Position numbers and translations under genes: made by a program. Of a stretch of DNA of 64,000 nt, positions 12,004 to 22,120 are shown in pieces; the first letter of the stretch is position 1; each line of letters begins with the position of its first letter. Location: assembly GCA_964036045.1 (NCBI GenBank), contig OZ038390.1, forward strand, positions 35,108,379-35,172,378, in the 5' to 3' direction. Under the pieces are notes generated by a model. The model ran no database searches, was not told the DNA's origin, and was given only the letters and a program-made list of their open reading frames with translations. This DNA comes from Eutreptiella sp. 'Long Island Sound 2002' (taxonomy: Eukaryota > Euglenozoa > Euglenophyceae > Eutreptiales > Eutreptiaceae).

Positions 12004-13757
12004 TGGGTCGTGCTCCCACGCGTGTTTTTGGACTCCTTCGTCATGTTTCCCCTATCGCTGTGGCTCATGTGCGCTCTCATACAGGTGCATCCACACAAAC
12101 CTCACAAGCACGATAGCAATCCCGTGATTCAAGGCGCTTCAACAATGGAAGCCGGAGTATCGTATGTGGCCTAGATTTATGATGGGGCCAAAGCGGGCCG
12201 TCATTGGTGTCCAAAATATGCGACGCATCGCGTCGAATCTCATACATTCATTTGCTCAGTTTCGTGCCCAAGGGCCATCGTTGCTTCGCTAAGCCCAAAA
12301 TGTTGCGCTTGCAGTTGTGCCTATTGTCGTGTGTATAGTGCAAAGGAAAGCAAACACGACCATATGCGCGTCGTGCGCGTTGTGGGTTCGCCCGACCCTT
12401 GGTAGCATGGGATCAAGTCGTAGAACCCGCGCCCTTGCACGGGTTCCGGCGGGCGTGACCGCAACCGTGTCATGGTCGTCGTTGTCAAGGTCTTGTTGTT
12501 TGCAGGGATAAGGAGATGCAAGAAGTGATCGCGCGTAGCTTGCAAGACGTCAAACCCCAACCTACTTCCTCAGGTATGTGCGCGCGGTGCGTTGGATTTC
12601 GTGACGTTCTTGGGCAGCACCGCCCCCAAATGGTCGACGCAGTTGGCAGTCGTCAGCAGTTTGCCAACCCGGCCAGCCGGCCCTCTCCGTATCCGGCCAG
12701 CGGCTAGCCATGAGGGAATGGGGTGAAGGCAGCAGCGTGGCCAACCCCTGCACGCTATGCGATGCCCGGCGTACCCCATGTGTTGGAAACTTTGACACCC
12801 CGGACGCTTGGTTCCTTGTGGACAATCAGTTGTTTGAAACTTTTGCGGGCTGACGAAGCACCCCCACCCCCCACCCCCCACCCATCACACCATGGCGTCA
12901 TGCCAAAACCCCCACCCCATGTACCCAGAATTCGGTGTTTCATTTTGGTGCAGGACAGTGAAGGATGGCCTTCTGAGCCTCTAGCACTTATGCCAGCCCC
13001 CCGGCGCGCGCCCGTGTGGCCTTCTTGCTGTGCGCGGAGGGAGGACGCTGCACAGGAGCACTGTGGGGCACACTGGAGGGGGCGAGGGAGTGCAGTACCG
13101 TACACCAGAACACGACAATGGGGGGCAGCACGGTCTGGAACCTTGCTGAGGGTGTCCCGAAGGACCAAGCCTCGTCCGTACGTGCGGGCAGCCCGGCGGC
13201 TGCCAACGGCCGGTGGGGTAGTGACGGCTGTTGGTGGGCGACCACAGCTGCCGTTTTGTAACGGCGAACTGCCGTCAGTTGCATGCCAAGTGCCGCGCCG
13301 CTGTTTAGCAATGGCCGGCTCCGTCGGTGGGCATGGCCGTTGGGGAAGAGGGTGTGGGTACGGGACGGGCGGAGGGGCACTGGGTGGACTATGATGTGTG
13401 TACTCTGTGGCCGTATGCAGCAACAGGCCATAGAGAGAAGTGGGGCATGGCCCAGGGCCGTATTGCCTGCTGGAATATTCAGACAAGGACGGGGCAGCTG
13501 ATGCCAAGAACGGGCTGCTGCCTGCCCCACGGGTGCTGACCAAACAAATCCCGTGCTTTGGAGGTCGTGCGGGTGGTAGTCCTGCACCACCTCCGCCCCA
13601 AACGCGACGTGGGCGCCCTGGAGGGGGGCACGCCCCCTTGTGTTCTCCTCCCTTGCAGCGCGCTTGCAAGCGGGGGAGTGGCGGCAAATGGCTCCGGGCA
13701 GCTGAGGTCATTTCGCGTGGCACACAGTTGCGGGTTGGTGGGTAGGTGTGGTTTTCT
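12004..13757. other. GC-rich, no recognisable gene
   Basis: Several overlapping open frames of 80-320 residues occur on both strands, but all are rich in Pro, Gly, Arg and Ala and resemble no family. I treat them as consequences of high GC content. There is a short 'ccccccacccccc' tract near 12862. Confidence 0.45.
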
Positions 13758-13937
13758 GAGATGCGAACCTACGGCAGCCTATGCCAAGCGACTGTCCCCC
13801 TGACCGCAAGTGCCAGGCTCACTAACGTTTGTAACCGACAGTAACCGCCCCCAACCGCTTTGGCAACCTCCTCCAACCGCCGATCTAACGCCTTCTGGGG
13901 CCGCCTCTGAGGCCCCTTCCCTTCTAATGCATCCCTG
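13758..13937 (+). mobile_element. hAT-type MITE, copy 1 (3' part)
   Basis: Homologous to copies at 18858, 19134 and 19700: it shares GTAACCGACAGTAACCGCCC, then the CGCTTTGGCAAC block, and ends in the terminal repeat AATGCATCCCTG at 13926-13937. The 5' terminal repeat is degraded. It lies about 120 bp upstream of the beta-helix exon. Confidence 0.65.
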
Positions 13938-14055
13938 GGTGGAAGGCCTTTCGATTCAACCCCTGCATTTGTAACCCCCCCCCCCCCATCATCCGACCCT
14001 GGCCGCCCACCGCGGTGCGCTGCCCGTCCCCCGCGGCCCCGGCAGGTCCCTGCAG

Positions 14056-14532
14056 TGCCCCAGCGCGACGCGGCTGCTGGGTTTCGCCCTCGGCCTCCCC
14101 CGGATCGTGTTCGTCGACTGCGCCGCGGATCCCAACCGCCAGACCGGGTCTCGCGCGCACCCCTTCTGCGACGTGGCCAGCGCGCTGCCGCACGTGCGCA
14201 CGGGCGACACCCTCCTGCTGCTGCCGGGGCACTACGCCGCGGTCCTCATCGAGAACGTCCGGTGCCCCGACGACGCCCCGCTGCACATCCGCGGCGCGTC
14301 GCTGGAGACGGTGGTGGTGGGGCACCCCCACCCCCGGAACAAGAAGCACGACATGGGGGCCCTGCGCCTGCACGGCTGCACGGGGGTCGCCGTCTCCTCG
14401 ATGACCCTCTGCCACGCCCACAACGGCGTGCGGGTGGACGCCGAGTGCTCGTACATCCGGTTGGCGGACCTGAACGTCCGCGGCTGCCACTACGCCACCG
14501 ACCTGCCCGACACGCACAACCACGTGATTGAG
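14056..14532 (+). CDS. Exon with parallel beta-helix (pectin-lyase-like) repeat character
   Basis: A 477-nt exon, exactly 159 codons and phase 0 at both ends. It is bounded by an acceptor (cctgcag, ending 14055) and a donor (GAG|GTGCCC at 14532/14533). The protein opens with IVFVDCAADPN, then an LPHVRTGDTLLLLPGHYA rung, a second rung with PLHIRGASLETVVVG, and 'LRLHGCTGVAVSSMTLCHAHNGVRV'-type turns (residues about 107-132). Stacked 'G-x-V/I-x-V-x-x-L-x-F/C-x-x-x-N-G-V/I' rungs are typical of right-handed beta-helix (PbH1) repeats in large secreted or surface proteins. Upstream exons are not identified. The next exon may be at 19381, which begins in the matching phase. An acceptor ending at 14045 is possible but gives another phase. 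Confidence 0.75.
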
Positions 14533-15430
14533 GTGCCCCCCCCCCCCCCTTAAGTGAAACAGGCGGCAAGCGGCGGGTTGCTCTTTTCGGTCATGCCGGT
14601 AATGCATGGTGTCTTTTATCCGACACCGAGTGCTGATGTCTGACTGACAGCTACTGACTGTGATTATCTGACTGGCTGACATGATGTTCTGTTTTCTGTT
14701 TCAGACACAGTGTGTGTCTTGAGGGTCAACCAGGTTTGGCATAGAGAATAAAGATGCACTCAGGCCTTGCGGTGGAGTGCATTGCCTCTGGTTTGCATTT
14801 GTCTTTTTTTTAATTAGGTCACCCCCCCCCCCCGCCTTACGTGAAACAGGGCAAGTGCCGGGGCTCCGTTGCCACAACCGACCAAGGGAAAGGAAAGGGA
14901 AGGAGCGGTGAGAGGCCGATGGGCACCACCGCCTACGGAGGGAGAGGGTCCAAGGGAAGGGCAGCGAATGGCGATCGCCCAGTAGGCGCCGCCCGCTGCA
15001 GACGAGAACAACACACCCAAGGCGTCATGCCAGCCCCCCCCCCCCCCTGAAGACGAGGGGGACGGATGCGCCGGGCCTTACCCGGAGGCGCCCCTGCGCG
15101 CTTTGGGGGAGACCAGAGGGGGCCGAAGATTTGAACGAATTCATGCTGATATTTTCAGTACCCCTCTGTATCTCTCTGTCTCCTGCTGTCTTTTATCATT
15201 TGCACCATTTTGCTGAATGCACAGGTCAGCTGTTGTGACGACCAGGGACGCCTGGTCTGATACCTGTACTGACTGTTCTGCTGAGGTTCAACCAGGCATG
15301 GCATAGAGAATAAAGATGCACTTATGCCATGCTGAGGAGTGCATTACCTCTGTCTGTTTGCTGCTCTGTTTCTGATTCTCTCTCTTTTTAGATCAACAAA
15401 TTTCCCTCATAATCTAGGTCATACCCCCCC
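14533..15430 (+). repeat. Intronic tandem repeat with poly-C caps (two diverged units)
   Basis: Two diverged units follow each other. Shared pieces are a poly-C run followed by TTA(A/C)GTGAAACAGG (14534 and 14821), the block TGGCATAGAGAATAAAGATG at about 14737 and 15299, and GAGTGCATT(G/A)CCTCTG at about 14775 and 15337, ending in a further poly-C run (14821; 15425). An extra poly-C run sits at 15031. The AATAAA words are part of the repeat, so they should not be taken as poly(A) signals. It lies in the presumed intron after the beta-helix exon. Confidence 0.7.
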
Positions 15431-15695
15431 CCTGAAGACACAACAGGTCACGGCCACTCTGCTCCACCGGATCACCACGACATCTACAGACCTGTGGAAA
15501 CCCTTCCTTTCCAGCACCATAGCCCTCCTCCAGTCCACTTCCAAGTCACCTGCCCACCTGCAGTCCACTTGCAGATATGGACCCGTGCGCCCATCTTCGC
15601 GGGGCAGGGGTATCCTCCCCCACCACCTTCCCCCGGCCCCCCACCCCCCCCCCCCTCCTCAGGACAGGGGGGAAGCGGGGGAGTGAGGTCAATCT

Positions 15696-15910
15696 TTTGC
15701 AATTTTTCGCAATTTCCCGCAATGTTCCGCAGTTTTTCCGCAACTGCCTTTTGCCAGTCCCCCTCGCGTGCGTGTTGGGGCCCTGTGTGTCCCCAGTGCA
15801 GAGGTGTTGCTCAGGTTTCGGGGGGTTGGGTTACGGCACCACAATTTTTCTGCCATTTATCCGCAATTTTTCACAATTTCCCCGCAACTTTTCACAATTT
15901 TTCGCAATCC
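15696..15910. repeat. CGCAATTTTT iterons
   Basis: Two clusters (about 15696-15752 and 15848-15910) of a 9-11 bp word, consensus CGCAATTTTTC or CCGCAATTTC, occur about ten times in all. They are separated by unrelated sequence with a 'gttgctcaggtttcgggg' core. They sit directly upstream of a poly-C run and a SINE-like copy. Confidence 0.75.
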
Positions 15911-15950
15911 GATTTGACGCTGCCGGAGCGCAACCCCCCCCCCCCCCCCC

Positions 15951-16152
15951 GGCTCTGGTCCCGTGGCTCAGTTGTCATAGCGCACGACACCTGCCCAGAA
16001 CGCCCCGGGTTTGAGACCTGGACGCCGCGCAAGTCCTGCCAGCCCTCGTGAGGCGCCAGGGCGTCCGATGCGGAACTGCTCACGTCCGGGGGTGCCGGCC
16101 AATCGCTCAGGGCACCCCTGCCTCGACCCGGGCGCCCCAGGGGCCTCCTCGT
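15951..16152 (+). mobile_element. tRNA-headed SINE-like element, copy 1
   Basis: The element begins right after a 17-base poly-C run (15934-15950). The head has a pol III A box, TGGCTCAGTTGTCATAGCGC (about 15964-15983), and a B box, GGGTTTGAGACC (about 16008-16019), at tRNA-like spacing. A roughly 130-bp tail follows, ending near CCTCCTCGT. The same head and tail recur inverted at 17121-17307, so this is a dispersed family and not a tRNA gene. Copy 1 has a roughly 20-bp segment after the B box that copy 2 lacks. Confidence 0.85.
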
Positions 16153-16849
16153 GACAGCGGGCGTCGCGGCAATCCACAGCCTGCGACTCGGCAAAGCGTC
16201 GGGTCGGCGCGGGAAGGCCCAGGGGTCGAGGGCAGTTGTGTTGCAACGGCGAGCACAGGGGTTTGCCTCCGGTGATTGGAAGGCGTCCGGCTGCACCGAG
16301 CCACCAAGCAAAGGAGGGGGATGGCAGGGACGGGGGAGGGGGGGGGGCACTGTGCCACCCCCGCTATCCGGGCCACACTGGCCGGGGCAGTTCGGTGCAT
16401 GGGAATCCTCTCGGTGGTTGATCGCGGTGGATGCGGCCCCATCTCATGGGGGGATGAGGGCATACGGGGCGGGGGGCTTTGCACCGGGACTTCTTCCGAC
16501 GAGAAAACTTCGACGCGGGTGTGTTTCGCCTGCAGTCCCGAATTTGCTGTGAGGGAAGGCTAGGCTTGCCATATTGAAATGTTTTTTGGCTCGTTTGAGC
16601 TTTTTTTTTTTTTGATGGGAATTTCGCTGGACGTGTTGTTTTTTCCTGAATGCCATCCTTTCCTTTTTACCATCTGGTGGTAATTGCTGGGAATCGCTGG
16701 TGGTTGCCGTTATTTTTGGGGTCGCTGTTTAGTCCCTGGGGGTTGCTGTCGGTTGTTGGCGGTGCGTAATGCACCGGCCAGACCTGCGGCGCCTCGTCCC
16801 CAGCCCCAATGGCAAGACCACCGGGGGGAGCCCCCGAGTTGAGGCGCAC

Positions 16850-17112
16850 GGCGTTGCCCCGGCCCGACAGTCGGACGGCGGACCCAAGTCCCAGGCCCAA
16901 GCCCCAGGAACGCACCCCCGGAGCCACTCCCGGCCAACGCCATGGCCACGGCTAGAGCCAAGCGCAGGGCAAGGGACGGGGTCGGAGCCAGGCCTTGGGG
17001 CGGAGCCACGGCCAGAGACACCGCGAGGCCAGCCCCAGGGCCAGAGCTGCCCCTGGGGGCTCGGCCGCGGCAGGACTAAGGCCAGGGTTAGGGCCGGAAC
17101 CCAAGGCGAACG
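16850..17112. repeat. Degenerate GGCCAG/GGCCGG hexamer repeat, block 1
   Basis: Dozens of degenerate hexamers around GGCCAG, CCAGGC and GGCCAC. The closing segment GACCCAAGGCGAA / GAACCCAAGGCGAA is shared with block 2 (17935-18125), so both derive from one source. Open frames across it are compositional. Confidence 0.6.
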
Positions 17113-17120
17113 CAGGGCGA

Positions 17121-17307
17121 GACGAGGAGGCCCATGGGGCGCTGGGGTCGATGCAGGGGAGCCCTGAGCGATTGGCCGGCACCCCCGAACGTGAGCAGTT
17201 CCGCATCGGACGCCCTGGCGCCTCACGAGGACTCATGCGGGTCTCGAACCCGGGGCGTTCTGGGCAGGCGTCGTGCGCTATGACAACTGAGCCACGGGAC
17301 CAGAGCC
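17121..17307 (-). mobile_element. tRNA-headed SINE-like element, copy 2 (inverted)
   Basis: The reverse complement of this segment matches copy 1: A box GTGGCTCAGTTGTCATAGCG, B box GGGTTCGAGACC, and the same tail through CAATCGCTCAGGGC. Its B box is closer to the pol III consensus (GGTTCGANNCC) than that of copy 1. A poly-C run (plus-strand G, 17308-17320) again directly precedes the head, so the poly-C tract belongs to the element or to its target preference. Confidence 0.85.
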
Positions 17308-17344
17308 GGGGGGGGGGGGGATTTGAGGACCGAGGCAGGACTAA

Positions 17345-17815
17345 GGGGGCACACCGTGCACTGTGCGAATAGTAGGCTATTTTTGACCCGTTTTCCCCGA
17401 TGGCCAGGGTGCCCGCGGTCACAACTGTGTTCACATGTGCAGAACTGCGCAGATTCTTACTCAGCCCCAAAACTCAGAAATAAGTCAAAACAAACTATGT
17501 TTCGCGCTGAAAGGGGGCGCACCGTGCGCTGTGTGCACGCTGTGCGAAAAGTCGGCTGTTTTCCACCACCGGTAGCCACGGATCCCAGGGTCCTGAATTC
17601 CCTGGGACCCGTGGCAAGCATCAGACTACAAAAAAAACAATCCCCGGGGTACCAGCAGGGGGGCTGTAGGGTGCAGGTCCTGAATTCCGCACCCCCGATG
17701 CTGTTTTGAAAGGATCATGCACGCTTCTGTAGGGGGGGGTGGTTTGCAGGGGTGTTCCTGGGATAAACAACCCAATCATTGGCGCTGTGCGTGCGCTGTG
17801 CGAAAACGCCCCCAA
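17345..17815. repeat. Dispersed GTGCGCTGTGCGAAAA repeats
   Basis: Three diverged copies of a 'GCGCACCGTGCGCTGTG...TGCGAAAAGTCGGCTGTTTT' module occur near 17349, 17517 and 17780. Between them, 'ctgaattcc' appears twice in similar contexts (17596, 17681). No gene is supported. Confidence 0.5.
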
Positions 17816-17934
17816 AGTGCCAGATTGCTGCCTGAATCTGCTGGTTTGGCCCCGGGGACGTCGCTCCCCCGGTCTTGGGTGGTTTGCAGGGTGGTCACGG
17901 GAAAGCCGGTTTACTATTTGGGCGGTGTGCGCCT

Positions 17935-18125
17935 GCAGAACCCCCCGCCCGAGGCCGGGGTTGGGGCTCAGGCCAGGGCCGGGACCCAAGGCGAATACAG
18001 GGCCAGGGCCGAGGCCGTCGCCGAGACCGCGGCTGGAGCGCGGGGCACGGCCAGAGTCGGGGGTCGGGCAAAGGGCATCGCCGAGGCCAGAGCTATAGCC
18101 GATGCCGGGGCCAAAGCCAAGGAGT
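17935..18125. repeat. Degenerate GGCCAG/GGCCGAG hexamer repeat, block 2
   Basis: A short block of GGCCAG, GCCGAG and GGCCGG words with the GACCCAAGGCGAATACAGGG segment shared with block 1. No credible coding content. Confidence 0.6.
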
Positions 18126-18308
18126 GGGTGGCGTGGTGCTGCTGATGCTGCAACAGCGCCTTTTTGCTGTCCGAGGGCATGCAGGGACTGGGGGGGCTCA
18201 GGGTGGGCTGGGGGGGCTCAGGGTGGGCCGAGGCATTCCAAAAGGCGCAGCCCGTTGGATAGGGGCGCTGCGTGAGTCAGGCCACCTGGGCCGCATACCC
18301 AACTGTTT

Positions 18309-18520
18309 AGAAGTGCCCCCCCCCCCCGGAGCCGCGCTTATGCCCCCTGTGGAACCCCCCGCCCCCCCCCCCCGGAGCCGCGCTTATGCCCCCTGTGGAA
18401 CCCCCCGCCCCCCCCCGCGGAGCTGCGCTTATGCCCCCTATGGAACCCCCCGCACCCCCCCCCCCCAGAGCCGCGCTTATGCCCCCTATGGAACCCCCCG
18501 CCCCCCCCCCCCCTGCCGTC
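18309..18520 (+). repeat. Poly-C minisatellite, four units of about 46-53 bp
   Basis: Four tandem units each consist of a poly-C run followed by GGAGCCGCGCTTATGCCCCC and T(G/A)TGGAACCCCCCGC. Unit length varies only through the C run. The Pro-rich translation is open in more than one phase, which reflects composition. It is probably intronic. Confidence 0.85.
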
Positions 18521-18857
18521 GCCACACTTCTAGGGCGCCCTCCCTCCCCCTCAACAGCCCCCGACCCCCAATACGGTTGGGTGTCTAATATTCGAACTTG
18601 GCGGAGGCCCATGGTAGCACCTTGCCGCCCCCCCCACCCCGCATACACACGCGCCAAGGCGGTTTCGCCCGCTTTCGCCTCCCCACAGCCCTCAAACCGT
18701 CCATAACTGGCAATACTGGTCGCACTTTGCCCCCCGCCAGCTACTGCTTCAGGCTCCGCTCACCAAACCTCCCTTCAACCGCCTCCCGCCCCCCGGGGGT
18801 GGGGGCACCTGAGAAAGGGGGTCAAAGTCCCGCGCACGCCACCCCCGCCCCCCCGCC

Positions 18858-19045
18858 CAGTGATGCATTGGAAGGGGGTGGATCACCCCCGCCACCCCCG
18901 TGCTCTCTCCCTGACCACAACTGCCAGCCCCAATGGCATTGTACCCGACAGTAACCGCCCCCAAGCGCTTTGGCAACAGCCTTCAACCCCCTGCCTGACC
19001 GCCTCTGGAGCCTCCTCCGGGGCCCGCGCCCGTCCAGTACCCCCC
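18858..19045 (+). mobile_element. hAT-type MITE, copy 2 (5' part)
   Basis: It starts with terminal repeat CAGTGATGCATTGGAAGGGG and contains the family core ACCCGACAGTAACCGCCCCC followed by CGCTTTGGCAAC. The 3' terminal repeat is not found, so the copy is truncated or diverged. Confidence 0.6.
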
Positions 19046-19133
19046 CCCGGCCCCTTGCAACCGCCCCATTTGGTCTGGCTGGGTCCCTTGTCCCATCGTT
19101 CAGTTCTCTGGGGCTCCCCTTGGCCCCCACCCC

Positions 19134-19350
19134 CAGCGATGCATTGGAATGGGGGGAGGTACCCCCCCCCCCCGTCTCCAGGGCCCCCAGCCTACGCCCA
19201 GCCACTGTCCCCCTAACGCCAAGTGCCGACCTCAATGGCATTTGTAACCGACAGTGACCGCCCGCAGCCGCTTTGGCAACCTCCTCCAACCGCCGGTCTA
19301 ACCGCCTCTGGGGCCGCCTCTGAGGCCCCTTCCCTTGTAATGCATCCCTG
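19134..19350 (+). mobile_element. hAT-type MITE, copy 3 (complete, 217 bp)
   Basis: The left terminal repeat CAGCGATGCATTGGAA and the right terminal repeat TAATGCATCCCTG are inverted copies of each other. The eight flanking bases on both sides are CCCACCCC, an 8-bp apparent target duplication. Terminal CAGGG plus an 8-bp duplication is the known signature of hAT-superfamily elements. The flanks are C-rich, so the duplication has some chance weight. It has no coding capacity. It ends 30 bp before the acceptor of the terminal exon. Confidence 0.75.
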
Positions 19351-19380
19351 CCCACCCCCCTTCCCTGCCCTCCCTTTCAG

Positions 19381-19698
19381 GTCCACAACGTCCTCCTGCA
19401 GTCGGGTCTTGGGCGGCTGACCCGCCTCAAAGACCTCCTGCTCTTCCACGAGCACGTCTCCCAGCGCCTCCACCCCCTCTGGACCGTCCCCTTCCTGCTG
19501 CTGGTCGCGGCCGTGTCCGTGGGCGCCTCCGTCCTGATCCTCGCGTACGCCGAGAGCTTCTACCAGGACGAGGGCAACAACAGCAAGGTCAACGCGTGGG
19601 TCGTGGCGAGCCTCCTCGTGGTGACGGTGGACGCCTTTGTGAAGCAGCCGCTGCTGGTGTCGGCCTCGTTCGGGGTGCTGTACCTCCTCAGCCTCTAG
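19381..19698 (+). CDS. Terminal exon, hydrophobic C-terminus (two probable membrane segments)
   Basis: A textbook acceptor (ctgccctccctttcag) precedes an open frame in phase 0, ending at a TAG (19696-19698). The roughly 105 residues start VHNVLLQSGLGRLTRLKDLL, then carry a hydrophobic stretch (TVPFLLLVAAVSVGASVLIL, residues about 38-57), a polar loop (YQDEGNNSKVN) and a second hydrophobic stretch (WVVASLLVVTV, then LVSASFGVLYLLSL). Two membrane passes near the C-terminus fit a surface-anchored protein. The phase matches the donor at 14532, so it may be the last exon of the beta-helix gene, but 4.8 kb of repeats separates them and other exons could intervene. I do not recognise a named family. 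Confidence 0.7.
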   Translation, partial: VHNVLLQSGLGRLTRLKDLLLFHEHVSQRLHPLWTVPFLLLVAAVSVGASVLILAYAESFYQDEGNNSKVNAWVVASLLVVTVDAFVKQPLLVSASFGVLYLLSL

Positions 19699-19699
19699 C

Positions 19700-19843
19700 C
19701 AGGGATGCATTGGAAGGGGGGGAGGTACCCCTCCCCCCTCCAGGGCACCCAGCCTATGCCCAGCCACTATCCTCCTACGCCAGGTGCCAGCTTCAATGGC
19801 GTTGGTAACCGACAGTAACCGCCCCCAACCGCTTTGGCAACCC
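19700..19843 (+). mobile_element. hAT-type MITE, copy 4 (5' part)
   Basis: It begins CAGGGATGCATTGGAAGGGG one base after the TAG of the terminal exon and contains the family core GTAACCGACAGTAACCGCCC, then CGCTTTGGCAAC. The 3' end is missing. The gene's 3' UTR therefore starts inside a transposon. Confidence 0.65.
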
Positions 19844-19977
19844 ATCAATCACAGTCCCCACAGCGTTTTGCCTTGTTATTTGTGGTATGCTCAAGCAGGC
19901 GAGATGCCTGCGTGATATTATTTCGGTGCGTAACGATAAAGGGGGGTTGGGGTTACCGTGTTCCGGTACACTGGTAG

Positions 19978-20047
19978 ACCGGTATATCATATCACCGGTC
20001 CCTCACCGGTCTCTCACCGGCATCACCAGCATGCCACCGGTATACCG
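19978..20047. repeat. ACCGGT palindrome cluster
   Basis: Five ACCGG(T/C) words occur in 70 bp, separated by 5-16 bp (for example CACCGGTCCCTCACCGGTCT). ACCGGT is a perfect 6-bp palindrome, so each unit is a potential dimer-binding or foldback site. Function unknown. Confidence 0.6.
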
Positions 20048-20747
20048 GCACACGGGAGCGGCAGTCGTCCCTGACGAAAACGCCCAACAGGCCGTTCTGC
20101 AGACCCAAGGTGACCATTGAACAAGCTGCACTCAGGAGCCGGGCGGCCTGTGGAAACGATGCCCCCCTCCCCACATGATAACCTGATGAACTACACCGAA
20201 GAGGCGGAACGGCAAATGACTCTCATAGTGGCCTCCACTATGCCCTGGTTTTGGACTTCGAACGGGCAAATGGTCGTTTTTGCTTGTGCCTTTTTTTGTG
20301 TGACATCTCCTTGCGCTTCCAGCGCGCGACGTGACAGTGCCAGTGTCACATGGCGTGAATTGGAAAGTCCATTCAGAGGATACTGACCTGTGCTGTTGAT
20401 TGAGCTCGTTTGTTTTTTGTTTCCTGTTTTGGTTGTACGCTCCTTTGCTTGATGCTTTTTTGCTGATTGGTTCTGGGCCCTTGGGGAGCGGAGGTCTTTC
20501 TATGGCCTCCATCCTGCTTGCATATGCAGCACATGTCCGCCAAGGACCCTTGGCAACCCCGTGAGTCGATTCAGTCTCTCGACTACACACGACCTGCATG
20601 TCTTGATTGCAGTGCGGTGCGCCCAAGCTATGGCTGCGGTGTGTACAAAAGGAATGATTGGCGAAGTGTTGAATTCCTGGTGGTCCCATGCAGCACCGCA
20701 GAAGTTTTGTTCCAATGCAATACCACCCCCGCCGCGCCTGTCGAAGC

Positions 20748-20872
20748 GACGGCCCTGTCCAAGCTGCAGCTGGCGTAGGGACGGTGTTGATGTGGGACCA
20801 AATTGATTTCGGATGTAGTAATGTACTTCAAATGTAGTCAGCCGCATAAGAAACGGGTTTGGTGCTCCAGGA
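20748..20872 (+). repeat. CTAAGC-GTAGGGACC dispersed repeat, copy a
   Basis: A copy of a family whose core is CCTTGTCTAAGCTACAGTAG followed by GCGTAGGGACCGTATTAATT and TGGGACC. This copy also has the downstream 'AAATGTAG...GCC(G/A)CATAAGA' segment shared with copy c at 25334. Confidence 0.65.
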
Positions 20873-21035
20873 ATTCGTATTTGTATTCCTTAGTCTGACG
20901 CTTCCCACATGTCCTGAGGTCCCAACTTCTGCACTTTTTGTCCCATGCTGGTGCCCGATGCATGCATCCGTTGCCCTTGCTTTCAAGAACGCCAGGTTGG
21001 AGGTTCGCATCACTGCCCCAAAGTGTGGGTCGGAA

Positions 21036-21085
21036 TTACGGTCTTGTCTAAGCTACAGTAGGCGCACGGACCGTATTTTGGACTT
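21036..21085 (+). repeat. CTAAGC-GTAGGGACC dispersed repeat, copy b
   Basis: Short copy: TACGGTCTTGTCTAAGCTAC, then AGTAGGCGCACGGACCGTAT. Ends near 'ttatcag'. Confidence 0.6.
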
Positions 21086-22046
21086 ATCAGGGACTTTGCG
21101 CAGCTTGGACTGGGGGACAGGCTCCTCACAAAAGAGAGGTTTTTCCTGCAGCCAACACCGTTGGCCCTCAGGATAATTCTCAGTGTGCCAACCAATTGCT
21201 TCCACAATTCATTGGAGGAGGACCATCCTCACCACCGGGGGTTGTAAAGGCACAGAGCGGCGGTGCACCCAACGCGGATTGGTGGCCTTTTGCTTCTAAG
21301 TCAGCCCTTTTGTTGTGTCCTTGTGTCGTTTGTTTGGCCCCCACTCCTCTTGGCAATGGCCCCAATTTGTATTTGTCTCCCCCGTTTTGCTACGGTCCTT
21401 GTCACATTGTCGCATGCATGACCTGTGGGGTATGGAGTGGTGCACATCAGTCCACTGCTGCTGCATGTCGCATGGGCCACAAGAACAATGGCCTGTGGAC
21501 ACCCGAGCGCCTCCTGCCTCATGAGCACTCCACTCAGTCAATATCGAACGAGTTGACAGCGGCACCGAATTTCGGAGTTGCCATACGCCCTTTTTTTTTG
21601 TATTGAATGGCAAAGCCACAGTCCAAGTTTTGTGCTTGCGAAGCCTGGGTCTTCAGTGGGTGGCTCAAGGCGAAGGAAATAGACAGCCAACCAAAAGACC
21701 ACAACAGAGGAATGGCCCACCAGTGGCCCATCAAGAAAGGGACACACGTTTCCGCGCAGGTTAAGGGGGTGTGTGTAGATAATTTTTGGTTTCTTAGATG
21801 TAAATATTTTGAACTCAGTGCTGCATGTGGGTGGCAAGCCACGCACCATCATGTGCGGGGTACACCCGGACCTGGGCGGTCTCATGTATCCTTCCCCTTT
21901 GTCCCTGGCAGCGTGCCATCCGGCGCCCAGGGGGTACGGTCGGTCGAACGCGTGTTTAACGGCTCGCCAGTGGCCCGTGCATTCGGCCGCCTGCACCCGT
22001 ACCGAACCGTACCTTACCACACACTCAGTTCTCCTCGAATCGTTCC

Positions 22047-22120
22047 TCCCCCGGGTTTCGATCCTGGGACCTCTGATGCACACGTCATGTGCCATGGCAG
22101 CTGACCCACGTGACTTCGGC
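22047..22120 (-). mobile_element. tRNA-like SINE head, diverged copy
   Basis: On the minus strand an A box, TGGGTCAGCTGCCATGGCAC (plus 22089-22108), and a B box, GGATCGAAACC (plus 22054-22064), lie at tRNA spacing. The A-box region aligns with that of the 15951/17121 family (pattern TGGSTCAGYTGYCATRGCRC), so this is a more diverged member of the same or a sister family. The expected tail is not clear. Confidence 0.65.

Larger units (their letters stand above)
19844..22046. other. No recognisable gene; scattered repeats
   Basis: This holds an ACCGGT cluster (19978-20047) and two copies of a dispersed CTAAGCTACAGTAGGCGTAG repeat (20748, 21036). The remaining open frames are 60-185 residues, overlapping on both strands, without recognisable family features. 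Confidence 0.5.

Noticed and set aside
12755-13723. A 322-codon open frame on the minus strand
   Set aside because: Low-complexity Pro/Gly/Ser composition, overlapped by long frames in other phases of GC-rich DNA, no family features.
15951-16022. Possible tRNA gene
   Set aside because: A and B boxes are present, but no acceptor pairing, and the segment recurs with a shared tail: a SINE-like head, not a tRNA gene.
17875-18588. A 237-codon Pro-rich frame with repeated 'YAP(C/Y)GTPRPPP'
   Set aside because: Direct product of a poly-C minisatellite; open in several phases.
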